64,000 nt of DNA, taken from contig JAURVT010000043.1 of assembly GCA_030655315.1 (NCBI GenBank), positions 186,001-250,000 on the forward strand, written 5' to 3'. Below are positions 26,733-35,178 of this stretch, in pieces; positions within the stretch are counted from its first letter, which is position 1; each line of letters opens with the position of its first letter. The position numbers and the translations under genes were made by a program. The notes under the pieces are model-generated. The model searched no databases. It was given only the letters and a program-made list of their open reading frames with translations, and had not been told where the DNA came from. Source of the stretch: Nocardioidaceae bacterium. GTDB taxonomy: Bacteria; Actinomycetota; Actinomycetes; Propionibacteriales; Nocardioidaceae.

Positions 26733-29089
26733 CAGTCAGCGGCCAGCTGGCTGACCCGGCGGCGGACCTCGACCTCCAGCGGGTGCTCCGGTGCGAGGTC
26801 CACCCGCACCCGGTGGATCGTGCCCGTGAAGGCGTTGCGCACCGGGAGGTAGTCGTCGGTCACCGGCGTGCCCCGGTCGACGCCCACGTTGAACGTCTCG
26901 TCGAAGGCGAAGTAGAACGCGGTGGTCGCGTCGAGCCGGCCCTCGCCGATCGGCTCGCCGTCGACGAGGAGGGTGACGCCCGCGCCGCTGCCGGGCGGCC
27001 CGCCGTCGGACTCGACGCTGACGGCGACCAGGTGGCGTCCCGCGGTGAGGGGGGACGAGGCGCGCACGTGGGTGAGGTCGCGGCCGTAGAGGTTGTAGGC
27101 GTAGGCGAGCACGCCGTCGACGCAGTACAGCGACCAGCCGCCGAAGCGTCCGCCCTGCGCCACGAGCACGCCGTGGTCCGAGCCGGTCGTCTCGACGTCG
27201 ACGGTGATGGTGTGCGACCGGTTCTTGACGTTGGGGGCCGCCTCCTCGCTGAGCCGACCGGTGCGGGGGCCGAGCTCGATCGAGGTGCGTCCGTGGTGCA
27301 GGTCGATGCGCCCGGCGACCTGCGGGTTCTCGCGCTCGGTGACGCGGTCGTCGAGCGGGAAGACCTGGTGGCGGCCGGCCTCGATGACGAACAGCTCGCG
27401 CAGCGACGCGAGCCGGTCCGGGTGCTGGTCGGCGACGTCGGTGGACTGGCTCCAGTCCGAGATCAGGTTGTACAGCTCCCAGACGTCGTCCTCGAACGGG
27501 CGGTCGCCGCCGTCGACCATCAGCCAGGGCGTGCCGTGACGCGTGACCGCCGTCCAGCCCTCGTGGTAGATGCCGCGGTTGCCGACCATCTCGAAGTACT
27601 GGGTGCCGCGCCGGTCGGCCGCGTCGGGGTCGTCGAACGTGTAGCGCAGGCTGGTGCCCTCGATGACCTGCTGGCCGACCCCGCCGACGGTGGTGGGGTG
27701 GGGCACGCCGGCCGCGTCGAGGATCGTCGGCAGCAGGTCGATCACGTGGTGCCACTGGTGCCGGATCTCGCCGCGCGCGTCGATGCCGCCGGGCCAGTGC
27801 ATGATCAGGCCGTCGCGCGTGCCGCCGAGGTGGGACGCGACCTGCTTGGTCCACGGGTAGGGGGTGTTCATCGCGAGCGCCCAGCCGACCGGGTAGATCG
27901 GGTAGGTGGACGGGCCGCCGATCTCGTCGACGACCTCGGCCATCGCGGCGGTGTCGTCCGCGATGCCGTGGCCCACCAGGTGCTCGCGGATCGTGCCCTC
28001 GGGGCCGCCCTCGCCCGACGCGCCGTTGTCGCCGAGCATGTAGACCACGAGGGTGTCGTCGAGGATCCCGCGCCGCTCGAGCTCGTCGACCAGGCGCCCC
28101 ACCTGGCTGTCGGCGTGCTCGGCGAAGCCGGCGTAGGTCTCCATGAAGCGGGCCGCCACGCGTCGCCCGGTCTCGTCGAGGTCGTCCCAGTGCGGGACGC
28201 CCTCGGGCCACGGCGCCAGCTGGGTGCCCTCGGGCACGATGCCCAGCTCGACCTGGCGGGCGAGCGTGCGCTCGCGCTGCACGTCCCAGCCGTCGTCGAA
28301 GGCGCCGCGGTACTTCTCGATCCACTCGGGCGCGACGTGGAACGGCGCGTGGGTCGCGCCGAGGGCGAGGTAGAGGCAGAACGGCTTGTCCGGCGTCAGC
28401 GCCTGCTGGCCGTCGACCCACTGCACCGCGTGGTCGACGAGGTCCTCGGTGAGGTGGTAGCCGTCCTCGGGCATCCGGTCCGGCTCGACGGGCGTGGTGC
28501 CGGTGTAGAGCTGGGGGTACCAGTGGTTCATCTCGGCGCCCATGAAGCCGTAGAAGGCGTCGAACCCCTCCCCCGTCGGCCACCGGGTGAACGGGCCCGA
28601 CGGGCTGACCTCGACCGGGGGCGTCTGGTGCCACTTGCCGAAGGCCGCGGTGCTGTAGCCGTTGCCGCCGAGGATCTGGGCCATCGTGGCCGCGCTGGCC
28701 GGGCGGTAGCCGGTGTACCCGGGCTCGGACGTCGACATCTCCGAGGTGACGCCCATGCCGACCGAGTGGTGGTTGCGACCCGTCATCAGCGCCTGACGGG
28801 TCGGCGAGCACAGCGCCGTGACGTGGAAGCGGCTGTAGCGCAGGCCGCCGTCGGCGAGCCGCTCCGCCGTCGGCAGGTGGCACGGACCGCCGTAGGGGGT
28901 CGAGGCGCCGAACCCCATGTCGTCGACGAGCACCACGACGACGTTCGGGGCGCCCTCGGGCGGCCGGACCGGCTTGACCGGCGGCGGGGCCGTGCGGGCG
29001 CCACCGAGGGTGGCCGCGATGGCCGAGCGGACGTCGCCGGTGGACGTCGTGACGTCGATGGGGAGGCTGCTGCGGTCCGGCTCGTCCAT
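26732..29089 (-). CDS. Arylsulfatase (type I, formylglycine-dependent)
   Basis: A 785-aa sulfatase. VVVVLVDDMGFGASTPYGG gives the metal-binding Asp pair (about 56-57) and TALCSPTRQALMTGRN the CxPxR motif with the Cys to be modified (Cys 94). Large arylsulfatases of this length with a C-terminal jelly-roll-like part (residues about 590-780) are common in actinobacteria. No signal peptide is visible from ATG 29089, so it is probably cytosolic. Coupled to the FGE gene downstream. The natural sulfate ester is unknown. Confidence 0.9.
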   Translation of the reverse strand: MDEPDRSSLPIDVTTSTGDVRSAIAATLGGARTAPPPVKPVRPPEGAPNVVVVLVDDMGFGASTPYGGPCHLPTAERLADGGLRYSRFHVTALCSPTRQALMTGRNHHSVGMGVTSEMSTSEPGYTGYRPASAATMAQILGGNGYSTAAFGKWHQTPPVEVSPSGPFTRWPTGEGFDAFYGFMGAEMNHWYPQLYTGTTPVEPDRMPEDGYHLTEDLVDHAVQWVDGQQALTPDKPFCLYLALGATHAPFHVAPEWIEKYRGAFDDGWDVQRERTLARQVELGIVPEGTQLAPWPEGVPHWDDLDETGRRVAARFMETYAGFAEHADSQVGRLVDELERRGILDDTLVVYMLGDNGASGEGGPEGTIREHLVGHGIADDTAAMAEVVDEIGGPSTYPIYPVGWALAMNTPYPWTKQVASHLGGTRDGLIMHWPGGIDARGEIRHQWHHVIDLLPTILDAAGVPHPTTVGGVGQQVIEGTSLRYTFDDPDAADRRGTQYFEMVGNRGIYHEGWTAVTRHGTPWLMVDGGDRPFEDDVWELYNLISDWSQSTDVADQHPDRLASLRELFVIEAGRHQVFPLDDRVTERENPQVAGRIDLHHGRTSIELGPRTGRLSEEAAPNVKNRSHTITVDVETTGSDHGVLVAQGGRFGGWSLYCVDGVLAYAYNLYGRDLTHVRASSPLTAGRHLVAVSVESDGGPPGSGAGVTLLVDGEPIGEGRLDATTAFYFAFDETFNVGVDRGTPVTDDYLPVRNAFTGTIHRVRVDLAPEHPLEVEVRRRVSQLAAD

Positions 29090-29225
29090 GGGGACATCGG
29101 ACCACGACCCCCGTCGTCCGACGACGCCGGCACCGACGGGCCACGCCGCATGGCCCAGGTGGGCCACTTTCGTCCCCGGGACCCATCCCGGCGGTGCGCC
29201 GCCGCGAAACGAGGACGTGCACCTG

Positions 29226-30122
29226 ATGGCGGACGCCCGCGCCTGGCTCATGCAGAAGTCCGCCGCCACCGTCCGGTACGGCGACAGCCTGATGTTCGCG
29301 GGCGTCGACCACCCCGGCCCGACGAGCGTGCACGTGCCCACGCGTCACGGGACGGTCCGCTGCGACGTCTACCACGCCGACGCGACGGACGACGCCGCCC
29401 GCCGGCCGCCGGTCTACGTCCACCTGCACGGCGGGGCGTTCGTGATGCGGCGGCCCGAGATGGACGACTTCTTCGCCCGCGTGGTCGTCGCCGAGGTCGG
29501 TGCCACCGTCGTCAACGTCGACTACGACGTCGCGCCCCAGCGGCGCTACCCCGTGGCGCAGCACCAGGCGCACGACGTCGCGGCCTGGGTCGCGACACGC
29601 GGCCACGAGCAGGGCTGGGACGGCTCCCGGGTCGCGGTCGGCGGGTTCAGCGCCGGGGGCAACCTCGCCGCGTCGGCGTGCCTGCAGGCCCGCGACCGCG
29701 AGACGTTCGCGCCCGCGCTCCAGCTGCTCGGCGTCCCCTCGCTCGACGTCGCCGAGCCGGTGGCCGCCAAGCGCTCGCCGCTGGCGCACCCGATGATCTC
29801 GCCGCCCCTGCTCGACCTGGTCCGCGCCACCTACTACCCCGACGAGGACCGCCGGCTCGAGCCGTACGCGTCGCCGCTGCTCGCACCCGACCTCTCCCGG
29901 CTCCCCCGCGCGATGGTCGTCACCGGCGAGCTCGACGCGCTCCGTCGCGAGGGCGACGCCTACGCCCGCCGGCTGGTGGAGGCGGGCGTGCCGACGACGC
30001 ACCTGGTGGTGCCCGACCGCGACCACTACTTCCTCGACGGCGAGCGCGACCGAGCCCAGGCGCGCGACGTGCTCCACCGGGTCGTCGCCGAGATGCGCGA
30101 CGCGCTCGGCACCGACGGCTGA
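29226..30122 (+). CDS. HSL-type alpha/beta hydrolase (esterase)
   Basis: A 298-aa hydrolase. VYVHLHGGAFVMRRPEMDD is the HGGG-type oxyanion-hole region, GGFSAGGNLAAS the nucleophile elbow (GxSAG), and GELDALRREGDAYA with DRDHYFLDG supply the Asp and His. It is therefore of the hormone-sensitive-lipase family. The start is ATG 29226. It is divergent from the sulfatase across about 136 bp of shared promoter DNA, so it might act on the same substrate class; that is a guess. Confidence 0.85.
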   Translation: MADARAWLMQKSAATVRYGDSLMFAGVDHPGPTSVHVPTRHGTVRCDVYHADATDDAARRPPVYVHLHGGAFVMRRPEMDDFFARVVVAEVGATVVNVDYDVAPQRRYPVAQHQAHDVAAWVATRGHEQGWDGSRVAVGGFSAGGNLAASACLQARDRETFAPALQLLGVPSLDVAEPVAAKRSPLAHPMISPPLLDLVRATYYPDEDRRLEPYASPLLAPDLSRLPRAMVVTGELDALRREGDAYARRLVEAGVPTTHLVVPDRDHYFLDGERDRAQARDVLHRVVAEMRDALGTDG

Positions 30123-30177
30123 ACGCCGTCCAGGCGGACGAGGTGCGGCGACCGCCCGGACCGCTACCGTCCCCGGG

Positions 30178-30678
30178 ATGGGACGTCTGCTCGTGCTCAA
30201 CGGTGGCCCGGGCTCGGGCAAGTCGACGCTGGCGAGGCGGTGGGCCGAGGACCACCCGATGACGCTGGTCCTCGACGTCGACGTGGTGCGCGGGCTGCTG
30301 GGGCGCTGGTCCGACGACCCGGTCCGGGCGGGTCTCGCCGCCCGCGACCTCGCCGTCGAGATGGCCCGCACCCACCTGGCGGCCGGCCACGACGTGGTCG
30401 TCCCCCAGCTGGTGGCCCGTCCCGGTCTGCTCGAGCGGCTCGACGCGGTCGCGTCCCGCACCGGGTCGCGGTTCGTCGAGGTCGTCCTGGAGGTCGACGA
30501 GGCCGAGTGCCTGCGCCGGGTCGCCGCCCGGGCCGCGCAGCCCGTGGATCCGGCCGAGGCGTCCGCCCTGCACGCCCGGCTCGTCGAGTACGCCCGCACC
30601 CGCCCGTCGGCCCGCGTGGTGCCGACCGACGGTGACGTCGAGGGGGCCTACGCGCGGCTGGTCGAGACGCTGGGATAG
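30178..30678 (+). CDS. P-loop kinase-like protein
   Basis: A 166-aa NTPase with Walker A VLNGGPGSGKSTLARRW (residues about 6-22), LVLDVDVVRGLLGRW and a lid-like CLRRVAARAAQPVDP. The pattern is that of small nucleotide- or metabolite-kinases (AAA_33 type), as in chloramphenicol-phosphotransferase relatives. The substrate cannot be told. Confidence 0.75.
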   Translation: MGRLLVLNGGPGSGKSTLARRWAEDHPMTLVLDVDVVRGLLGRWSDDPVRAGLAARDLAVEMARTHLAAGHDVVVPQLVARPGLLERLDAVASRTGSRFVEVVLEVDEAECLRRVAARAAQPVDPAEASALHARLVEYARTRPSARVVPTDGDVEGAYARLVETLG

Positions 30679-30687
30679 AACCAGGGT

Positions 30688-31353
30688 GTGTGCTTCTCCC
30701 CCGAGGCCGACCTCGTCGCCGGCGTCGTGATCGGCGCCATCGCGGTCGAGTCGCTGCGTCGCCGTCCGGTCCGTGAGGACCTGCCCCTCGCCCTGGTGCC
30801 CGCCGTGCTGGCGGTGCACAGCCTGATCGAGGCCTTCGTGTGGTGGGGCGGTCGCGGGCAGGTGGGCGAGGGCGTGTTCACGCTGGCGACCTACGCCTAC
30901 GTGGTCATCGCCTACGCGGTGCTGCCCACGCTCGTGCCGTTCGCGGTGCGGGCGCGCGAGCCGCAGGGACGCCGCCGCGACGCGCTGTCGGTGGTGCTGG
31001 GGATCGGCGCCGCGGTGTCGGCCACGATGCTCTGGGCGATCGTCGACGGCGACGTCGCGGTCACGCTGGAGGAGCACTTCGTGCGCTACGGCGTCGGTGT
31101 CCCGTTCCCGGTGCTCCTGGTGTCGGGCTACGTGGCGGTGACGTGCGGCTCGGCGCTGCTGTCGTCGTCGCGGGCGATCGTGGTCTTCGGCGTCGTCCAG
31201 GTCGTGGCGGTCGCCGTGCTGGCCCTGCTCACCACGCAGGCGCTCACGTCCCTGTGGTGCGGGTGGGCCGCGATCACCAGCCTCGCGATCGTCCTGCAGG
31301 TGCGCCGCGACCGGGAGGACCCGACCCGGGTGCCCGACCGCGCCGCGGTCTAG
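30688..31353 (+). CDS. Multi-pass membrane protein, DUF6629-like
   Basis: A 221-aa protein with about six or seven membrane segments. It opens MCFSPEADLVAGVVIGAIAV, which I recognise as the start of the DUF6629 family; the function is unknown. The start is GTG 30688, nine bases after the kinase stop. It overlaps the convergent membrane gene by four bases. Confidence 0.7.
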   Translation: MCFSPEADLVAGVVIGAIAVESLRRRPVREDLPLALVPAVLAVHSLIEAFVWWGGRGQVGEGVFTLATYAYVVIAYAVLPTLVPFAVRAREPQGRRRDALSVVLGIGAAVSATMLWAIVDGDVAVTLEEHFVRYGVGVPFPVLLVSGYVAVTCGSALLSSSRAIVVFGVVQVVAVAVLALLTTQALTSLWCGWAAITSLAIVLQVRRDREDPTRVPDRAAV

Positions 31354-31745
31354 GACCGGCGTCCGCGGGTCACCCACCACAGGCCCACGAACGGCAGCAC
31401 GAGCGGGACGAACCCGTAGCCGCGGCCGAAGTAGGACCAGACCGTGGCGTCGGGGAACAGCTGGGCGTCCCAGACGCTGAGGGCGCCGACCACCAGGACG
31501 CCGACGGCCTCGACCCCGATGGCCACGGTGGCGACCCGGGTGGAGGTCTCGCCGTGGCGGGCCAGGGCCACGGTCGCGACCACGTAGACCACGCCCGCGA
31601 ACGCCGAGAGCAGGTACGCCACCGGCGCCTCGTCGAAGGCGGTGGTCAGCTGGACGATCGAGCGTGCTGTCGCGGCGAGGGCGAACACGGCGTACACGGC
31701 GACCAGGACGCGACCGAAGCCCGATGAGGTCCGCTGATCAGACAT
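31350..31745 (-). CDS. Four-helix membrane protein
   Basis: A 131-aa protein with four membrane segments and a basic C-terminus (WWVTRGRRS). ATG 31745 is chosen over a longer frame because it lies in the overlap with the upstream gene, giving a three-gene leftward operon with 31738-32103 and 32100-32753. No family recognised. Confidence 0.65.
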   Translation of the reverse strand: MSDQRTSSGFGRVLVAVYAVFALAATARSIVQLTTAFDEAPVAYLLSAFAGVVYVVATVALARHGETSTRVATVAIGVEAVGVLVVGALSVWDAQLFPDATVWSYFGRGYGFVPLVLPFVGLWWVTRGRRS

Positions 31746-32103
31746 AGGTACCGGTCCAGACGTCGGTGAGGCGGGCACACAGGGCCGCCACGGTGATCAT
31801 GGCGACCACCACGACGCCCGTGCCCCAGCGGCTGCGCTCGGCGATGCCCCACAGGATCGCGGCGGGCGGGATGACCACCACCGTCACCAGGTAGGACACG
31901 AAGGTGATGCCGTCGACGTCGCGGTCGGTGCCGGCCAGCGCGACGCAGCCCGTGACGAGGAGGGCGACGAGCAGGACCTCCAGCGCCGCGGCCGCGTAGA
32001 AGAGCGGGTTGTCGACGCGGCGGTCGCGGAGCATCAGCCAGGCGGCCAGCAGCCCGACCAGCAGGGCGACCACGGCGACGGCGTAGGCGAAGGTCTCGAT
32101 CAC
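31738..32103 (-). CDS. Four-helix membrane protein
   Basis: A 121-aa protein starting at GTG 32103 (VIETFAYAVAVVALLVGLLA) with four membrane segments. It overlaps the genes on both sides by 4 and 8 bp, so it is translationally coupled. It is about the size of its neighbour at 31350 and both are all-membrane, so they may form a complex. No family recognised. Confidence 0.6.
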   Translation of the reverse strand: MIETFAYAVAVVALLVGLLAAWLMLRDRRVDNPLFYAAAALEVLLVALLVTGCVALAGTDRDVDGITFVSYLVTVVVIPPAAILWGIAERSRWGTGVVVVAMITVAALCARLTDVWTGTYV

Positions 32104-32753
32104 GCGTCCACCCCGTCCCCACGGCACAGGCCGAGCAGCTCCTCGACGCCCTCGCGCACGACGTCGTTCCAGCGACCGGGACGGCGCAGCATGAAGTGCC
32201 CGACCGGTCCCATCGAGGTCCAGGTGGCCGAGGTCGCGAGTCCCTGGCAGCGCTCGACGTACACCCGGCTCCAGCGGGGCGACGTCCACCGGTCGCGCGA
32301 CCCGTGGACGACCCGGAGCACCCGCCCGCGCAGCGCCCCGGTGGGCTCGCCCTCGGGCAGCCACGGGGCCAGCCCGACGACGCCCACCACCGCCTCGTCG
32401 TCGGCGACGTGGCACGCGGTGCGGCCTCCCATCGAGTGGCCGACCAGCACGATCGGGACGCCCGGGTGCTCGCGCACGAGCCCGGCCAGTGCCTCGCGGG
32501 CGTCGACGACCGGGTCGGGCGTGCGGCCCGGGCCGGCGTTCCACCCGCGCAGGCGGTAGCGGAGCAGCACGACGCCGAGGCCGTGCTGCCGGGCGACGGG
32601 CTCGAAGGTGTCCTGCATGCGCGCGAGCCGCCACCACGACGCGTGCTTCTCGAGCACCGGCTCGGTGCTGGCCTGCTGACCACCGTGGAGGAACAGGACG
32701 AGGGCCCGGGGCGACTCCCAGGTTCCGCTGCGGCGCAGCGTGGCGGACGTCAT
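32100..32753 (-). CDS. Alpha/beta hydrolase
   Basis: A 217-aa hydrolase with ALVLFLHGGQQASTEPVLEK at the oxyanion region, VPIVLVGHSMGGRTACHVA as the GHSMG nucleophile elbow, VLRVVHGSRDRWTSP with the likely acid and GPVGHFMLRRP with the likely His. It heads the operon with the two small membrane proteins and is divergent from fdhD. Confidence 0.8.
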   Translation of the reverse strand: MTSATLRRSGTWESPRALVLFLHGGQQASTEPVLEKHASWWRLARMQDTFEPVARQHGLGVVLLRYRLRGWNAGPGRTPDPVVDAREALAGLVREHPGVPIVLVGHSMGGRTACHVADDEAVVGVVGLAPWLPEGEPTGALRGRVLRVVHGSRDRWTSPRWSRVYVERCQGLATSATWTSMGPVGHFMLRRPGRWNDVVREGVEELLGLCRGDGVDA

Positions 32754-32885
32754 GGGTCCATGGTTCCACGGCTGCCGCGGACCACCGGTCTCAGTGCACC
32801 CCGGCCACCGGCGCCGTCGGTCCGGTGGCGCGACGCGCGCCGCTCGTCCGCCGGTGGTGGCGCGTCGGCCCCGTAGATTGGGGCC

Positions 32886-33752
32886 ATGCGCCCCGACCGA
32901 CGGCCCGGCCCCACCACCCGCGTGCGCGTCGTGGAGTGGGACGGCGACCGCCACGTGCGGCACGACGACCGCCTCACCACCGAGGAGCCCCTCGAGGTGC
33001 GGGTGGAGCAGCCGGGCCTCGCACCCGAGCGGTTCGGCATCACCATGCGCACGCCCGGCCACGACTTCGAGCTGGCGGCGGGCCTGCTGCTCGCCGAGGG
33101 CGTCGTCGCCGACCTCGACGACGTCGACACCGTCGCCTACTGCACCGACGAGACCCTGCGCGCGGACCAGGAGTTCAACGTCGTCACGGTGTCGCTGCGG
33201 GTGCCGGCGCGGCGTCCGGTCGTCGCGCGCGCCATGACGGCCACGTCGGCCTGCGGCGTGTGCGGCACCGACTCGCTCGAGGCCGTCGACGCCCTGCGCG
33301 GCGACCACCCGGTCCCGCCCGCCGAGGGCCTGTCCCCCGACCTGCTCCGCTCGCTGCCCGACCGCCTCCGCGAGCAGCAGCGTCTGTTCGAGTCGACGGG
33401 CGGCCTGCACGCGGCCGGCCTGTTCGGCACCGACGGCTCGCTGCGGGTGGTGCGCGAGGACGTCGGCCGGCACAACGCGGTCGACAAGGCCATCGGGCAC
33501 TGCCTGCTCGGTCGGGTGCCGACCGAGGGGCTCCTGCTGTGCACCAGCGGACGGCTCGGGTTCGAGATCGTCCAGAAGGCGGCGGTGGCGGGCATCAGCG
33601 CCGTCGTCGCCGTGGGTGCCCCGACGAGCCTGGCGGTCGACCTGGCGCGCCACGTGGGCATGCTCGCGGCCGGTTTCGTCCGCGGCTCCCGGATGGTCGT
33701 CTACACCGGTCACGACCTGCACCCATCCACGAGCGACCTGGGGACGAACTGA
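32886..33752 (+). CDS. fdhD: Formate dehydrogenase accessory sulfurtransferase FdhD
   Basis: A 288-aa protein with the defining Cys motif SACGVCGTD (Cys near 123 and 126), which passes sulfur from a cysteine desulfurase to the molybdenum cofactor of formate dehydrogenase. EDVGRHNAVDKAIGHCLL and SGRLGFEIVQKAAVAGI are family blocks. No formate dehydrogenase gene lies in this window. The stop overlaps an ATG of the next frame (TGATG). Confidence 0.92.
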   Translation: MRPDRRPGPTTRVRVVEWDGDRHVRHDDRLTTEEPLEVRVEQPGLAPERFGITMRTPGHDFELAAGLLLAEGVVADLDDVDTVAYCTDETLRADQEFNVVTVSLRVPARRPVVARAMTATSACGVCGTDSLEAVDALRGDHPVPPAEGLSPDLLRSLPDRLREQQRLFESTGGLHAAGLFGTDGSLRVVREDVGRHNAVDKAIGHCLLGRVPTEGLLLCTSGRLGFEIVQKAAVAGISAVVAVGAPTSLAVDLARHVGMLAAGFVRGSRMVVYTGHDLHPSTSDLGTN

Positions 33753-33787
33753 TGGTGAAGAAGCCGTTCCGCCACCGAGGAGCCTCC

Positions 33788-34399
33788 ATGGACGACGCAC
33801 AGAAGGAGCCGCGCTCGACCCAGCCGGGTCTGCGTGCGGTGTCCGACGCGCCCGCTCCGAGCCTCGACGACGACCTGATCAGCACCGCACGCGGTGACGA
33901 GGCGTCGTTCGCCCGGCTCTACGACGCGGTCGGCTCGTCGGTCTACGGGCTGGTGCGTCGCGTCATCCGCGACCCCTCCCGCGCCGAGGAGGTCAGCCAG
34001 GAGGTCTTCCTCCAGGTCTGGCAGTCCTCGCACAAGTTCGACCCGGCCCGTGGCAAGGCGAAGAGCTGGATCCTGACGCTCGCGCACCGCCGCGCGGTCG
34101 ACGCCGTCCGGCACGACCAGGCCGCCACCGACCGCGACAAGAAGTACGACTGGACCGGCGGTCCGGACTACGACCAGGTCGAGGAGGAGGTGTCCACCCG
34201 GCTCGAGCACGAGCAGGTGCGGCGCTGCCTCACCGGCCTGACCGAGCTGCAGCGTGAGGCTGTCGAGCTCGCCTACTACCAGGGTCACACCTACGCAGAC
34301 GTCGCCCGTCTGCTGAGCGTGAACCCCGCGACGATCAAGACTCGGATGCGTGACGGCCTCATCCGCCTGCGCGACTGCATGGGGGTGGCCACGGCATGA
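33788..34399 (+). CDS. ECF sigma factor (SigK-like)
   Basis: A 203-aa sigma factor. Region 2 (SFARLYDAVGSSVYGLVRRV, EEVSQEVFLQVWQSS, AKSWILTLAHRRAVDAVRHD) and region 4 (LTELQREAVELAYYQGHTYA, PATIKTRMRDGLIRLRD) are clear, and the set resembles the SigK group. ATG 33788 with GAGGAG is preferred to ATG 33752, which overlaps fdhD. It overlaps the anti-sigma gene by ATGA. Confidence 0.88.
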   Translation: MDDAQKEPRSTQPGLRAVSDAPAPSLDDDLISTARGDEASFARLYDAVGSSVYGLVRRVIRDPSRAEEVSQEVFLQVWQSSHKFDPARGKAKSWILTLAHRRAVDAVRHDQAATDRDKKYDWTGGPDYDQVEEEVSTRLEHEQVRRCLTGLTELQREAVELAYYQGHTYADVARLLSVNPATIKTRMRDGLIRLRDCMGVATA

Positions 34400-35109
34400 T
34401 GACGACCGATCCGCACACGCTTCTCGCGCCGTACGCGCTGGACGCGCTGGACGACGACGAGCGCCGCGCGTTCGAGGAGCACGTCGGCACCTGTGCCGAG
34501 TGCGCCGAGGAGCTCGCCGGCTTCGTCGAGACCGCGGCACGCCTCGGCGGGGCGGCCTCGGCGCCGGCCCCGGCCGGTCTGCGCGACGCGGTGCTGGCCG
34601 CCGCCTCACGCACGCCGCAGGTCCGTCCGCTCTCGGCGCCGGTGCACCGCCGGGCCGCGTGGCCGCGCTACGTCCAGCGGGGGCTGCTCGCGGCCGCCGC
34701 GGCGGTGCTCGTGGCGAGCGTCGGCGGGTTCTGGCTCGAGCACGAGCGGGCCGGCGACATCCAGGCCGAGGCGGTCTCGGTGTCCCAGGTGCTCGCGGCG
34801 CCCGACGTCCGCGCCGCGTCCCACGAGCTGCCCGACGGCGGCACGATGACCGTCGCCAGCTCGAGCTCCCTCGACCGTGCCGTGGTGGCCGTCAACGGCC
34901 TGCCCGTCACCGACGAGGGCACGGTGTACCAGCTCTGGATGCTCCAGGGCGACGTGCCGGTGCCCAACGAGACGTTCGTCGGCGGCGAGGGCTCGAGCAG
35001 CCACCTGTTCACCGACTTCGACGCCGCCGACGCCGTGGCGATCACCGTCGAGCCCCAGGGCGGCTCCACCACGCCGACCACGACGCCGATCGCGGTCGTC
35101 AACGCCTGA
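34396..35109 (+). CDS. Anti-sigma factor (RskA-like, zinc ZAS domain)
   Basis: A 237-aa membrane protein. ALDALDDDERRAFEEHVGTC with CAEC gives the ZAS zinc motif (HxxxCxxC) that holds the sigma factor. One membrane segment lies at about 92-112 (GLLAAAAAVLVASVGGFW) and an extracytoplasmic RskA-type domain follows (TVYQLWMLQGDVPVPNETF). It is expected to sequester the sigma factor encoded just upstream until cleaved or released by an outer signal. Confidence 0.88.
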   Translation: MMTTDPHTLLAPYALDALDDDERRAFEEHVGTCAECAEELAGFVETAARLGGAASAPAPAGLRDAVLAAASRTPQVRPLSAPVHRRAAWPRYVQRGLLAAAAAVLVASVGGFWLEHERAGDIQAEAVSVSQVLAAPDVRAASHELPDGGTMTVASSSSLDRAVVAVNGLPVTDEGTVYQLWMLQGDVPVPNETFVGGEGSSSHLFTDFDAADAVAITVEPQGGSTTPTTTPIAVVNA

Positions 35110-35115
35110 CCGCCC

Positions 35116-35165
35116 GACCTGTCGGTGCCTGGTGATGCCGGAGGGGCACCAGGCACCGACAGGTC
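35116..35165. terminator. Long hairpin terminator
   Basis: Perfect 19-bp stem (GACCTGTCGGTGCCTGGTG and its complement) around a 12-base loop, seven bases after the anti-sigma stop and 14 bases before tldD. No T-run follows; it may also control entry into tldD. Confidence 0.7.
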
Positions 35166-35178
35166 ATAGGGTCGGTCC

